Below, piece by piece: positions 35,498-43,502 of a stretch of DNA of 61,340 bases. The notes under the pieces were generated by a model. It was not told the origin of the DNA and ran no database searches. It saw nothing but the letters and a program-made list of their open reading frames with translations. The translations under genes and the position numbers were made by a program. Within the stretch, counting starts at the first letter, position 1. Each line of letters opens with the position of its first letter. The stretch spans positions 1 through 61,340 of the forward strand of contig SYCV01000236.1 in the NCBI GenBank assembly GCA_005786805.1, given 5' to 3'. This DNA comes from Planctomycetia bacterium. Its GTDB lineage: Bacteria > Planctomycetota > Planctomycetia > Gemmatales > Gemmataceae.

Positions 35498-37015
35498 TTA
35501 TAAATCAAACCGAACCCCTTGCGCCAATTGCAATTGGTTTCCCCCGTTGATGGTGCAAGTCTGCCTGCGCATGTAGTTTTTCCAGCAGTCGCTTCCTGAT
35601 TCCCTTCCACCTCCGGTGTCTTTTTCACCACCGAACGCCCCGCCAATTTCCGCACCGGATGTTCCTATATTCACATTTGCAAGTCCACAATCACTCCCGC
35701 GGTAACTGAGGAACTCTTCCGCCTCACGCAAGCTATCCGTGAAAATAGCGGATGATAAACCCTGATGAACCCCGTTGTTATACCTGATGGCATCCTCAAG
35801 ATTATGATAAGGCATCACATACAAAATCGGTGCGAAGGTTTCCTGCTGAATGATTTGCATTTCAGGATTTGCAAGTATGATGGTGGGTTCGACAAAATAA
35901 CCTTTATCAAGAATCCTATTCCCGCCCGTCAGAACTTTACCGCCCTGCTTTTTTGCCTCTTGAATAGCCCACATCATTTTATCGACTGCGTTTTCGGAAA
36001 TTAACGGCCCCATCAGGACTCCCTCCTCCCATGGATCGCCCACTTTTATACCGCGATAGGCTTCGCGTAATTTTTCCAAAAACATTATCTCAATGGAATC
36101 ATGCAAAAATAATCTTCTCAGCGTGGTGCAGCGCTGCCCCGCAGTGCCCGCAGCCGAAAATAATACCGCGCGTAAAGCCTGTTCCATGTTCGCACTGTGC
36201 GATATTATCGCGGCGTTATTACCACCAAGCTCCAGCAGGCTTCTTCCAAGTCTCTGGCTCACTTTTGATCCAAGGACTTTTCCCATTTCACAACTACCCG
36301 TCGCGCTAACAAGGGGAATTCTCCTGTCTTCCGCGATCCATTCCGCTGCAAGATGCATTTCACTTATGCACAGGGAAAAAACATCCGCATGGCCATTTTC
36401 CCTCATGATTGAGGAAACAATTCCTAGAATGGCAACGGAAGTGACAGGCGTGTGTGTTGAAGGTTTCCAAATTGAACTATCACCACAGATAGCAGCGAGT
36501 ATGGAATTCCAGGCCCAAACAGCGGCGGGAAAATTGAACGCACTAATTATCCCCACGATGCCCAACGGATGCCATTGTTCAAAAAGCCGGTGATCCTTTC
36601 TTTCACTTGCCATGGTCAACCCGTGCAATTGCCTGGAAAGACCCAGTGCGAAATCGCACATGTCAATCATTTCCTGAACCTCTCCCTGCCCCTCACTCAG
36701 GATTTTCCCGGTCTCCAAGGTGATGAGCAGACCAAGGTCTTTTTTGTTTTTTCGCAGAGCCGCGCCGATCTGCCTGATGATATCCCCCCGTTTTGGAGCG
36801 GGAACCTTGCGCCATTTTTCGAATCCCTCAACCGCGCTTGCAACCACTTGTTCATAGTTCTTCCGGGAAGCGCTCATCACCGACGCAATCGGTTTTTTAT
36901 CCGAGGGATTTATTGATTCAATCTCCATCCCCTCTGGCCTGGTGATCCAATCACCCGCATAAACACCACTGTGGGTATGATGGATACCAAACTTTTCCAA
37001 CAGCTCATTTATCAT
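35498..37015 (-). CDS. ALDH7-type aldehyde dehydrogenase, probable aminoadipate-semialdehyde dehydrogenase
   Basis: A 505-aa NAD(P)-dependent aldehyde dehydrogenase. ALDH7 (antiquitin)-like features include the N-terminal GVYAGDWITRPEG, FNFPAAVWAWN, the catalytic Glu in LLELGGNNAA, the catalytic Cys in GTAGQRCTTLRR, and the C-terminal GTSGAEIGGAFGGEK. ALDH7 enzymes oxidise 2-aminoadipate 6-semialdehyde to 2-aminoadipate in lysine breakdown. The upstream aminotransferase overlaps it by 11 bp and a DUF1338 gene is divergent, which supports the same pathway. Betaine-aldehyde or a generic semialdehyde substrate is possible. Confidence 0.88.
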   Translation of the reverse strand: MINELLEKFGIHHTHSGVYAGDWITRPEGMEIESINPSDKKPIASVMSASRKNYEQVVASAVEGFEKWRKVPAPKRGDIIRQIGAALRKNKKDLGLLITLETGKILSEGQGEVQEMIDMCDFALGLSRQLHGLTMASERKDHRLFEQWHPLGIVGIISAFNFPAAVWAWNSILAAICGDSSIWKPSTHTPVTSVAILGIVSSIMRENGHADVFSLCISEMHLAAEWIAEDRRIPLVSATGSCEMGKVLGSKVSQRLGRSLLELGGNNAAIISHSANMEQALRAVLFSAAGTAGQRCTTLRRLFLHDSIEIMFLEKLREAYRGIKVGDPWEEGVLMGPLISENAVDKMMWAIQEAKKQGGKVLTGGNRILDKGYFVEPTIILANPEMQIIQQETFAPILYVMPYHNLEDAIRYNNGVHQGLSSAIFTDSLREAEEFLSYRGSDCGLANVNIGTSGAEIGGAFGGEKDTGGGRESGSDCWKNYMRRQTCTINGGNQLQLAQGVRFDL

Positions 37016-38363
37016 CGATCCACCCTGTTATTTCCGATAAAACCTCATCCAAAATCCGAACCGCTGTTTTTGCATCCCGCTCCCTGATCACCAAGGGCGG
37101 GCAGAAACGAATCCCACTAACCCCGCATCCCAGCAGGAGCAGGCCTTTTTTAAAACAAGCCTGCACAACTGCATCCCGTTCCCTCGATGCTGGTTCCCGA
37201 CCATCACGATCCTTGACCAGGTCGATTGCAAGCATCAATCCTTTTCCCCTCACATCGCCTATCAGGCTATGTTTATCTTTCAACGCATCAAGAAGATCAA
37301 ACATGAATTGGCCGACCTTTCGAGCATTATCCATCAATCCCTCTTCCAAAAGGGTTATGGTTTCCAATGCCGCGACACATGCCACGGGATTACCCCCAAA
37401 GGTGCTGGCATGGGATCCCTTGGGCCAATCCATGATTTCCGACTTTGCTATCATCGCGCCCAAAGGCATTCCCGAAGCTATACCCTTGGCAAGGCAAATG
37501 ATGTCTGGTTCAATTCCAAAGTGTTCAATAGCAAACATTTTTCCCGTGCGACCCATGCCCGACTGCACCTCATCAGCGATGTAAAGAATTCCATGCTTCT
37601 CCGCCAGCGTCTTCAAATTGCGATGAAACTCGATTGGAGGAACCACATAACCACCCTCGCCCTGAATGGGTTCCACGATAAATGCAGCCACTTCATCCGG
37701 GGAAACCGTGTGCCTGAATAATTGTTTTTCAATGCTCTCAACACAAGCTGTCTGGCAAGTGCCATAAACCTTGTTCACCGGGCAGCGGTAGCAATTACCA
37801 AACGGGGCATGGCTAACCCCGGGTATCAAGGGATCAAAACCCCTTCGCTGGATGTTTTTACTCGCGGTAAGCGAGAGAGATCCCATGGTCCTCCCATGAA
37901 AACCACCAAAGAAAGAGATGATTTGTTTCCGCCCTGTATGATAGCGGGCAAGTTTAAACGCCGCCTCGACACTTTCAGTGCCTGAATTTGAAAAAAACAC
38001 TTTTTTAGCGGATATTCCGGGAGCAAGTGTTGCGAGCTTTTTTGCAAGATTGGCCTGGGGCTCATAATAAAAATCCGTCCCGGACATGTGCAAAAGCATC
38101 TCGGCCTGCTTTTTAATCACTTCAACAATCCTGGGATGACAATGCCCGGTGGAACAGACCGCTATTCCGGAGGTGAAATCCAGGAACAGGTTACCATCAA
38201 CATCCTCGATGGTGGCACCCCAGGCACGGTTAACAACAAGGGGGTAAAATCTTGTGTAAGAAGGGGAGGTGAATTCCTCATCCTGGGCGATGAGCCTTGA
38301 AGCTTTGGGACCAGGAAGACTTGTTTTAATTAATGGAACTTGAAGCAACTCTTGATAGGTCAT
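37005..38363 (-). CDS. Class III aminotransferase, probable lysine 6-aminotransferase
   Basis: A 452-aa PLP enzyme of the ornithine/GABA/lysine aminotransferase group, starting at the ATG at 38363, with AAGGAG 7 nt upstream. PLP-binding features are SNSGTESVEAA, the ADEVQSGMGRTGK loop and the Schiff-base Lys in CLAKGIASGMPLGA. A four-cysteine insert C-Y-R-C...C-Q-T-A-C near residues 196-213 could bind metal or form disulfides. Its stop overlaps the ATG of the ALDH7-type gene by 11 bp. With that partner and the nearby DUF1338 gene, transfer of the epsilon-amino group of lysine is the best guess; GABA, ornithine or another omega-amine cannot be excluded. Confidence 0.85.
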   Translation of the reverse strand: MTYQELLQVPLIKTSLPGPKASRLIAQDEEFTSPSYTRFYPLVVNRAWGATIEDVDGNLFLDFTSGIAVCSTGHCHPRIVEVIKKQAEMLLHMSGTDFYYEPQANLAKKLATLAPGISAKKVFFSNSGTESVEAAFKLARYHTGRKQIISFFGGFHGRTMGSLSLTASKNIQRRGFDPLIPGVSHAPFGNCYRCPVNKVYGTCQTACVESIEKQLFRHTVSPDEVAAFIVEPIQGEGGYVVPPIEFHRNLKTLAEKHGILYIADEVQSGMGRTGKMFAIEHFGIEPDIICLAKGIASGMPLGAMIAKSEIMDWPKGSHASTFGGNPVACVAALETITLLEEGLMDNARKVGQFMFDLLDALKDKHSLIGDVRGKGLMLAIDLVKDRDGREPASRERDAVVQACFKKGLLLLGCGVSGIRFCPPLVIRERDAKTAVRILDEVLSEITGWIDDK

Positions 38364-38519
38364 TGCGATTCTCCTTGATTTTAAGGACACGCATTTCAAA
38401 ACCTGGATGCTTATCTTCCATATTCTATACTTGGTTGAACCTTTCCAGTCTTCAAATGTATAAAATAAATACGAGGGTTCCTGTCACATGCTCGATAACC
38501 AAATTGCAGGGAGAAAGCC
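38364..38519. promoter_or_regulatory. Divergent promoter region of the lysine module
   Basis: This 156-bp gap lies between the divergent aminotransferase and DUF1338 genes, so it must carry both promoters and possibly a shared operator. A TATACT hexamer sits near 38425, but no well-spaced -35 box or clear palindrome is visible. AGGGAG precedes the DUF1338 ATG. Confidence 0.45.
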
Positions 38520-39500
38520 ATGAGCACACCCATTCTTGGTCCACATCATGCTTTGCCATCCAATACCCCCAAAGAGCGCTTTATATTGCAATTATTTGAT
38601 CAATTATGGGAGAAATATCGTTCTCGGGTCAGCTATGTGGGAAGTTACGAGAAATTAACCAGGGAGTCAGGGGCCTGTTTTTTCAACGATCATGTAGCGT
38701 TCAGGACTTTCTGCAGCCAAAATCCCCTTGCGGGCATCTCTTCCATCTCCAGGCTTTTTGAAGCACTTGGGTATCGCGCCGCGGATTGTTATGACTTTGA
38801 TGATAAGCATCTCAATGCCATTTATTTCCAGCACCCCCAGCCGATGTTCCCAAAGATATTCATATCTGAATTACGCACCTGGCAGCTAAAGCCTGCTTCC
38901 AGGCACATCATCCATTCAGCATTAAAAACGCACCGTACCAATCTTCCAGAGTCTTTTCTTGCTGATATCCATCATCTTGAAAGCAAATCTGAGCCTTCAA
39001 GATTGTCTCTTTTGGAGGAAGCCGTGGATTTCCTCCATGAACTCCCCTGGAATCTGCCCGAAAAATCCGACTTGATTCAACTGAATACGGAATCACAATA
39101 TGCCGCATGGGTGTTGGTGCATGGTTACAATGTCAATCATTTCACCTCCTTGATCAATTCACACAAGGTTCCTGAACTGGATGACATAGAAAAAACTTCA
39201 AAGGCCCTTTCAGAGGCCGGTGTCCCGATGAAAAAGGAAATCGAGGGTGCCAAAGGAAGCAAACTCAGGCAGACTGCAACTGAGGCTGTAGTGATCGATG
39301 TACCTGTCCTGGAAAAAGGCAAATTGTCCTCAACACCTTGGACATACGCCTATTTCGAGCTGGCTCAAAGAGATCCATACAAGGATTCGACAAGCGGCAA
39401 AATGGTCAGGTACGAAGGGTTTCTTGGCCAGCAGGCCACCCAGCTTTTTGATATGACAAAAGTCGAATCCAAATCTATTGGAAACGTTACGGTGGGTTAA
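38520..39500 (+). CDS. hglS: DUF1338 protein, probable 2-oxoadipate dioxygenase/decarboxylase
   Basis: A 326-aa cytoplasmic protein of the DUF1338 family, whose characterised member HglS uses non-haem iron to convert 2-oxoadipate to D-2-hydroxyglutarate in lysine catabolism. Candidate metal ligands in family order are His58 (FFNDHVAFRTF), the His in GYNVNHFTSL near 207 and the Glu in YAYFELAQR near 280. The V-S-Y-V-G-S-Y start block and the E-G-F-L-G end block also fit. It lies divergent from the aminotransferase/ALDH7 pair, so the three genes cover the first, second and later steps from lysine. The pathway assignment is inference from family and context. Confidence 0.85.
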   Translation: MSTPILGPHHALPSNTPKERFILQLFDQLWEKYRSRVSYVGSYEKLTRESGACFFNDHVAFRTFCSQNPLAGISSISRLFEALGYRAADCYDFDDKHLNAIYFQHPQPMFPKIFISELRTWQLKPASRHIIHSALKTHRTNLPESFLADIHHLESKSEPSRLSLLEEAVDFLHELPWNLPEKSDLIQLNTESQYAAWVLVHGYNVNHFTSLINSHKVPELDDIEKTSKALSEAGVPMKKEIEGAKGSKLRQTATEAVVIDVPVLEKGKLSSTPWTYAYFELAQRDPYKDSTSGKMVRYEGFLGQQATQLFDMTKVESKSIGNVTVG

Positions 39501-39511
39501 AAAAACCAGCA

Positions 39512-39859
39512 TCAGCCCATCATTTTGTAAGACTCATCATTAAACCCGACATAGAGCGTGTCTCCCGATAGAACAGTTGGAGCACGAAGATTACCAGTCG
39601 GGCCCATGAGCAATGCGGCAATATCATCGTCACTGGGCTTGTCTTTTTTTAAATCTAAGATGGTGACTTTGCTTCCCTTTGCAGCAATGATTTTTTTAGC
39701 TTTCTGGGAAAGGGCAAGTGCCTCCTTAACTCCGATTTTTATCTTGGAGGCATCGATCGTTTCAGTGATCACATGTTGGGTATGCTCAAGGAACCCCTGA
39801 GCTTTTTTACAGGTTGTTCACCCTTTTCTGTGATATTGCCATGCGATTTTTATTGCCAT
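39512..39859 (-). CDS. ArsC-family selenoprotein (UxxC motif), in-frame TGA read as selenocysteine
   Basis: Read from the ATG at 39859 (AGGAG 6 nt upstream), the frame gives MAIKIAWQYHRKG, then TGA at 39820-39818, then TTCKKAQGFLEH and onward to the stop at 39512: 115 aa with the TGA as residue 14. The TGA stands where this thioredoxin-fold family has the first Cys of CxxC, giving U-T-T-C. A SECIS-type hairpin starts 15 nt after it. The C-terminal LRAPTVLSGDTLYVGFND block is the ArsC/Spx-like cis-Pro region and ends the fold normally. Without recoding, only a GTG-started fragment of 86 aa lacking the redox site would remain. A peptide or arsenate reductase-like redox role is likely; the partner is unknown. 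The Rieske gene lies 99 bp upstream. Confidence 0.88.
39784..39802 (-). promoter_or_regulatory. Bacterial SECIS-type hairpin within the ArsC-family gene
   Basis: GCTCAGGGGTTCCTTGAGC folds into an 8-bp stem with one G-U pair and a GUU apical loop. The loop begins 24 nt after the TGA at 39820-39818, within the spacing used by bacterial SECIS elements, and starts with G as SelB recognition needs. The hairpin is part of the coding sequence (A-Q-G-F-L-E). Confidence 0.82.
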
Positions 39860-39958
39860 GATTATCTCCTGTTAATGAACTATAAGTATTATTAGCACCA
39901 CCATGGATGATAAAAAAATAATATTGTGAAATTGTATGTGGCACGGATAAATCACCAT

Positions 39959-40285
39959 TTATTTGGGGTGGTTATTTGCCGGAGTTTCTACAAAAATCTC
40001 ATCCTCAACAACGGAAACATTGTAGCAACCAACTTTAAGTCTTGGATTATCCGCCCATGCGCCATCACACAAGCGAAATCGCCAGGCATGCCAGGGACAG
40101 GTGACCGTGCCCTCCTCGACATGACCGCCACTTAGCGAGGCACCCATGTGGGGGCAGAAATCATCGATGGCGAAAAACTTTCCATCGTGATGGTAAACTC
40201 CCACACACTTTTCCTCGATTTCGATGGTATGGACTTTTCCTTCCGGTAGTTCGCTGACTTTGCAAACCTTGTGAAGTTTTGACAT
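39959..40285 (-). CDS. Rieske [2Fe-2S] ferredoxin-like protein
   Basis: A 108-aa soluble Rieske protein from the ATG at 40285 (AAGGA upstream); an upstream start at 40318 would add 11 residues. Both cluster motifs are intact: CPHMGA (C-x-H) and CPWHAW (C-x2-H), in the order and spacing of the NirD/dioxygenase-ferredoxin type. It lacks a membrane anchor, so it is a cytoplasmic electron carrier. The ArsC-family selenoprotein gene follows 99 bp downstream on the same strand, suggesting a shared redox role, but no oxygenase gene is adjacent. Confidence 0.93.
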   Translation of the reverse strand: MSKLHKVCKVSELPEGKVHTIEIEEKCVGVYHHDGKFFAIDDFCPHMGASLSGGHVEEGTVTCPWHAWRFRLCDGAWADNPRLKVGCYNVSVVEDEIFVETPANNHPK

Positions 40286-40367
40286 TATTCTGGATCCTTT
40301 GGCTTTACTTGGTTGCATAAAAATACACTTTTATTGTACAAAGGAAATAGGTTGATTACCTTGGCGG

Positions 40368-40937
40368 ATGGAAAATAAATCAATGCTTGAAATTGAACAA
40401 AAATTTGCTGTTGCATCATTTGGAGAAATTGAAACCATCTTGCGTTCAAGAAATTTGAATCCAGCAAAGGAAGAACACGAGGAAGATCACTATTTAAATG
40501 CACCAGACCGGGATTTCGCAAAGACCGGCGAAGCATTCCGAATCCGAAGGATAGGTAATTCAAATTTTTTGACATTCAAGGGACCAAAGATTGATTCCAA
40601 AGTAAAGATGCGTGAGGAAATCGAGATTCCCATTCCCGAGGGTGAAACCGGGTTCGAGGATCACCTTAAATTATTCCTGGCCCGTGGTTACAAGTTTGTT
40701 GCAAGGGTGAATAAAAAAAGAACAACCTACATTTTAAAAAGCGAAGGGTTTGACATCACCCTTAGCCTTGATGAAGTTGAGACCTTGGGATTGCATGTGG
40801 AAGTGGAAATAATTTCCAAAGAGGAAGATTCCGAACGCGCGATTGAAGTGGTGCAAAAAATCTCAAGGGAATTGGGACTTAAGGAAGTGCAACCCAAGTC
40901 CTACATCCGGCTGGTCCTGGAGAAAATGAATGCCTGA
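40368..40937 (+). CDS. CYTH-domain protein (CyaB/class IV adenylate cyclase-like)
   Basis: A 189-aa protein of the CYTH superfamily, which acts on triphosphate compounds in a tunnel lined by charged residues. The signature E-x-E-x-K is E8-I-E-Q-K12. Conserved basic and acidic strands follow (FRIRRIGNSNFLTFKGPK, REEIEIPI, VNKKRTTYIL, SLDEVETLGLHVEVEI). The family includes class IV adenylate cyclases, thiamine triphosphatases and tripolyphosphatases; this length and the C-terminal SYIRLVLEK block fit the CyaB-like branch. It overlaps panC by 8 bp. Confidence 0.85.
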   Translation: MENKSMLEIEQKFAVASFGEIETILRSRNLNPAKEEHEEDHYLNAPDRDFAKTGEAFRIRRIGNSNFLTFKGPKIDSKVKMREEIEIPIPEGETGFEDHLKLFLARGYKFVARVNKKRTTYILKSEGFDITLSLDEVETLGLHVEVEIISKEEDSERAIEVVQKISRELGLKEVQPKSYIRLVLEKMNA

Positions 40938-41793
40938 AATGCAGACCACCAGCACGATAACACAATTAAGGAAGATTATTTCCACCGCCCGGAAGGTTGA
41001 AGGAAAAATTGGGTTTGTGCCCACCATGGGGGCGCTGCACCAAGGCCATATTAGTCTGGTGCATGAGGCCAGAAAACATTGTGATTATGTCGTGGTATCA
41101 ATTTTTGTGAATCCCATGCAGTTCGGGCCAAATGAGGATTTTCACCGTTACCCCCGACCCTTGCAGGACGATCTGAAACTTTGCCTTGATGCCGGTGTTG
41201 ACCTGGTCTTTCATCCCACTGTCGAGGAGATGTATCCTGCAGGTTTTGCAACCTCGGTTGAAGTGAATGGACTCACGGATCATTTATGCGGCAAAAGCAG
41301 ACCAGGGCATTTCAAGGGTGTCACCACTGTGGTGATGAAACTATTTGGCCAAGTTCAGCCTGATTTGGCTTTCTTTGGACAAAAAGACGCGCAGCAGGCG
41401 CTTGTCATAAGGAAAATGGCAACAGATCTTGATTTACCTCTTGGTATTGTGATCTGCCCCACACTTCGGGAAAAAGACGGCTTGGCAATGAGTTCCCGAA
41501 ATAGGTATCTCTCTTCAGAGGAAAGATCCAACGCACCCGCGATATATGAGGCACTTTGTCAAATAGAGTCTGAGATAAGATCAAAAAAACACAGTTCATG
41601 CATCCCGTACCGGGAGGAACTATTGGCCAGGCTTCGCTCGATTCCCGGGGCGGTTGTTGATTATGCTGAAATTGTGGATGCTGGATCACTTGAGTTCACC
41701 CCGGAAATGCGAGGGGAAAAATTGGTGGCGGTTGCCATAAGGTTGGGCACAACCAGATTGATTGATAACATACTTGTAAACACCTCCGCCTGA
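40930..41793 (+). CDS. panC: Pantothenate synthetase
   Basis: PanC condenses pantoate and beta-alanine with ATP to make pantothenate, a coenzyme A precursor (cytoplasmic). The HIGH-like motif is in FVPTMGALHQGHISLV; VNPMQFGPNEDF, HFKGVTTVVMKLF, FFGQKDAQQA and the KMSKS-like DGLAMSSRN are all present. The length of 287 aa is typical. Its start overlaps the CYTH gene by 8 bp. Start choice between 40930 and 40939 is open. Confidence 0.96.
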   Translation: MPEMQTTSTITQLRKIISTARKVEGKIGFVPTMGALHQGHISLVHEARKHCDYVVVSIFVNPMQFGPNEDFHRYPRPLQDDLKLCLDAGVDLVFHPTVEEMYPAGFATSVEVNGLTDHLCGKSRPGHFKGVTTVVMKLFGQVQPDLAFFGQKDAQQALVIRKMATDLDLPLGIVICPTLREKDGLAMSSRNRYLSSEERSNAPAIYEALCQIESEIRSKKHSSCIPYREELLARLRSIPGAVVDYAEIVDAGSLEFTPEMRGEKLVAVAIRLGTTRLIDNILVNTSA

Positions 41794-41822
41794 AACGGTG
41801 GCGAAATATCCGAGATTTAAAT

Positions 41823-43430
41823 ATGACTCACCCCCTATTCACCCCTGAAATAGAATATTGCATCAAAAGCAATGACCCCGAAACCATGAGGGAATTTTCC
41901 GAAGCCCTCCACCCTGCCACGATCGCGGAAGCACTGGATGGAAATTTCAAGGTCGAGGACACCTGGCGGTTTCTCCAGGAAACGCCGATTGATAATCAGG
42001 CCGAGATTTTTTCCTACCTTCCCACCGAGGAGCAAGTACGCCTGGTGAAAGGCGTGGGAAGGCCCCATATGGCAAGGCTTATCGAGCGCATGTCGCACGA
42101 TGACCGGGCTGCTCTTTTAAGGCATCTTGACCCCACTGTCACCGAGGCCATTTTGAGGTTGATCGATGACGCTGAGCGAAGGGACATTGCTTCGCTGGTA
42201 AACTTCCCGGAAAACACCGCTGGCGCAATCATGACCACGGATTACGCCTGGCTTCCCGCGAACATCACCGTGGAAGATGCCCTTGAAAGACTAAGGCTTC
42301 AGGCTCCGGATCGTGAGACCATTTATTATGTCTACCTCGTTGATGAAAACCGCAGATTGCAAGGTGTTGTTTCATTGCGAAGCCTGATACTCGCGCCCAG
42401 GAAAGATATTCTCGCGGATATCATGGAAACCCAGATTGTCACCGTTAATGTGACCGACCCCAAGGACAGGGTTGCCCAATCCATGGCCCGATATGACCTT
42501 CTCGCAATCCCGGTGGTCGACAAGGATGCGAAATTGGTCGGAATTGTGACCCATGATGATGCGATGGATGCCGTGGTTTCTGCCGCAACCGAGGATGTCC
42601 ATCGCATGGGTGGTATGGAACCCATGAAGGACAGCTATCTGGATGCCAGTTTCACATTGGTATGGAGAAAAAGATCGGTATGGCTTTCCTGCTTGTTCCT
42701 TGCGGAATTATTCACCTTCACAGCACTGGCTTATTTTGAAGACGCGATCGCCCAGGTGGTGGTGTTAAGTCTCTTTGTGCCCTTGTGTATTTCCACCGGG
42801 GGCAATTCTGGATCCCAGGCAGCCACCCTGATCACCAGGGCGATGGCACTGAATGAGGTTAACCGTAAAAACTGGTTTAGGATTTTCAAGCACGAATTAT
42901 TGATGGGACTTGCACTTGGGCTGACACTGGGTGGCATCGGATTCCTCCGCGCCGCATTGACTCCCGATCATATCAGGGGAAGCTCGCATCCCAGGCATGA
43001 AAGTTTCAAGGTCAGGGTTGATCAAAGCTCACCGTTGGTTTCCACCCAGGATGGCGTGTATGAGATCAAACCATTGACGGAACAAATGATCCGCAGCGAG
43101 AAATCTGAAAAAATCCGCCTCCCGGAATCCCAAGACATAAAGGAACCCGTGGTTGAAAATGACAGCCTTGTCTACGAATTTCCCAAAGGTTGCTCTTTGA
43201 TCACCCCTTCAGTCGATCGCTGGCAACTAGCCTTGGTCATTGGTTGCTCGGTGGCGGGCATCTGCCTTTGGGGAACGGTGGTTGGATCCATGCTTCCTTT
43301 GGTTTTCGACAGGTTTGGAATAGATCCGGGCATCGCCTCGAGTCCGTTTGTCGCTACTTTCGTCGATGTGACCGGAATTGTAATATACTTTTCCATCGCT
43401 GGCGTTTTTCTTGGAAACCTAATGGTTTGA
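41823..43430 (+). CDS. mgtE: Magnesium transporter MgtE with an unusual insertion
   Basis: A 535-aa MgtE-family magnesium channel. The N-terminal helical MgtE_N domain (SYLPTEEQVRLV, HDDRAALLRHLDP), two CBS domains near 135-255 (PANITVEDALERLR, ILADIMETQIVTVN) and membrane helices follow, with the conserved PLCISTGGNSGSQAATL filter region and the final FVDVTGIVIYFS segment. Between the helices near residues 380 and 458 there is a soluble, charged insert of about 75 residues (PDHIRGSSHPRHE, LVYEFPKGCSLI) that typical MgtE proteins lack. The start lacks a strong Shine-Dalgarno. Confidence 0.92.
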   Translation: MTHPLFTPEIEYCIKSNDPETMREFSEALHPATIAEALDGNFKVEDTWRFLQETPIDNQAEIFSYLPTEEQVRLVKGVGRPHMARLIERMSHDDRAALLRHLDPTVTEAILRLIDDAERRDIASLVNFPENTAGAIMTTDYAWLPANITVEDALERLRLQAPDRETIYYVYLVDENRRLQGVVSLRSLILAPRKDILADIMETQIVTVNVTDPKDRVAQSMARYDLLAIPVVDKDAKLVGIVTHDDAMDAVVSAATEDVHRMGGMEPMKDSYLDASFTLVWRKRSVWLSCLFLAELFTFTALAYFEDAIAQVVVLSLFVPLCISTGGNSGSQAATLITRAMALNEVNRKNWFRIFKHELLMGLALGLTLGGIGFLRAALTPDHIRGSSHPRHESFKVRVDQSSPLVSTQDGVYEIKPLTEQMIRSEKSEKIRLPESQDIKEPVVENDSLVYEFPKGCSLITPSVDRWQLALVIGCSVAGICLWGTVVGSMLPLVFDRFGIDPGIASSPFVATFVDVTGIVIYFSIAGVFLGNLMV

Positions 43431-43444
43431 TCCCGGGAAAGAAA

Positions 43445-43476
43445 CACCCCCGCAAGTTAATTCCCTTGCGAGGGTG
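43445..43476 (-). terminator. Rho-independent terminator of DUF2203 gene
   Basis: CACCCTCGCAAG and CTTGCGGGGGTG (read leftward) form a 12-bp stem with one G-U pair and an 8-nt loop, followed by TTTCTTT. It lies 26 bp after the DUF2203 stop and also 14 bp after the mgtE stop, where one C-A mismatch weakens it in that direction. Confidence 0.75.
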
Positions 43477-43502
43477 AATCGTTAAATCCGGTATGATACA
43501 GC

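Noticed and set aside
39512-39772. A complete 86-aa protein starting at GTG 39772
   Set aside because: It lacks the redox motif of its own family. The upstream codons after ATG 39859 match the family, have a strong ribosome binding site and are broken only by the recoded TGA.
39512-39859. The TGA as a plain nonsense mutation or pseudogene
   Set aside because: The stop stands exactly on the catalytic Cys position, the rest of the frame is intact and a SECIS-type hairpin follows at the right distance. It cannot be excluded without the selenocysteine machinery genes.
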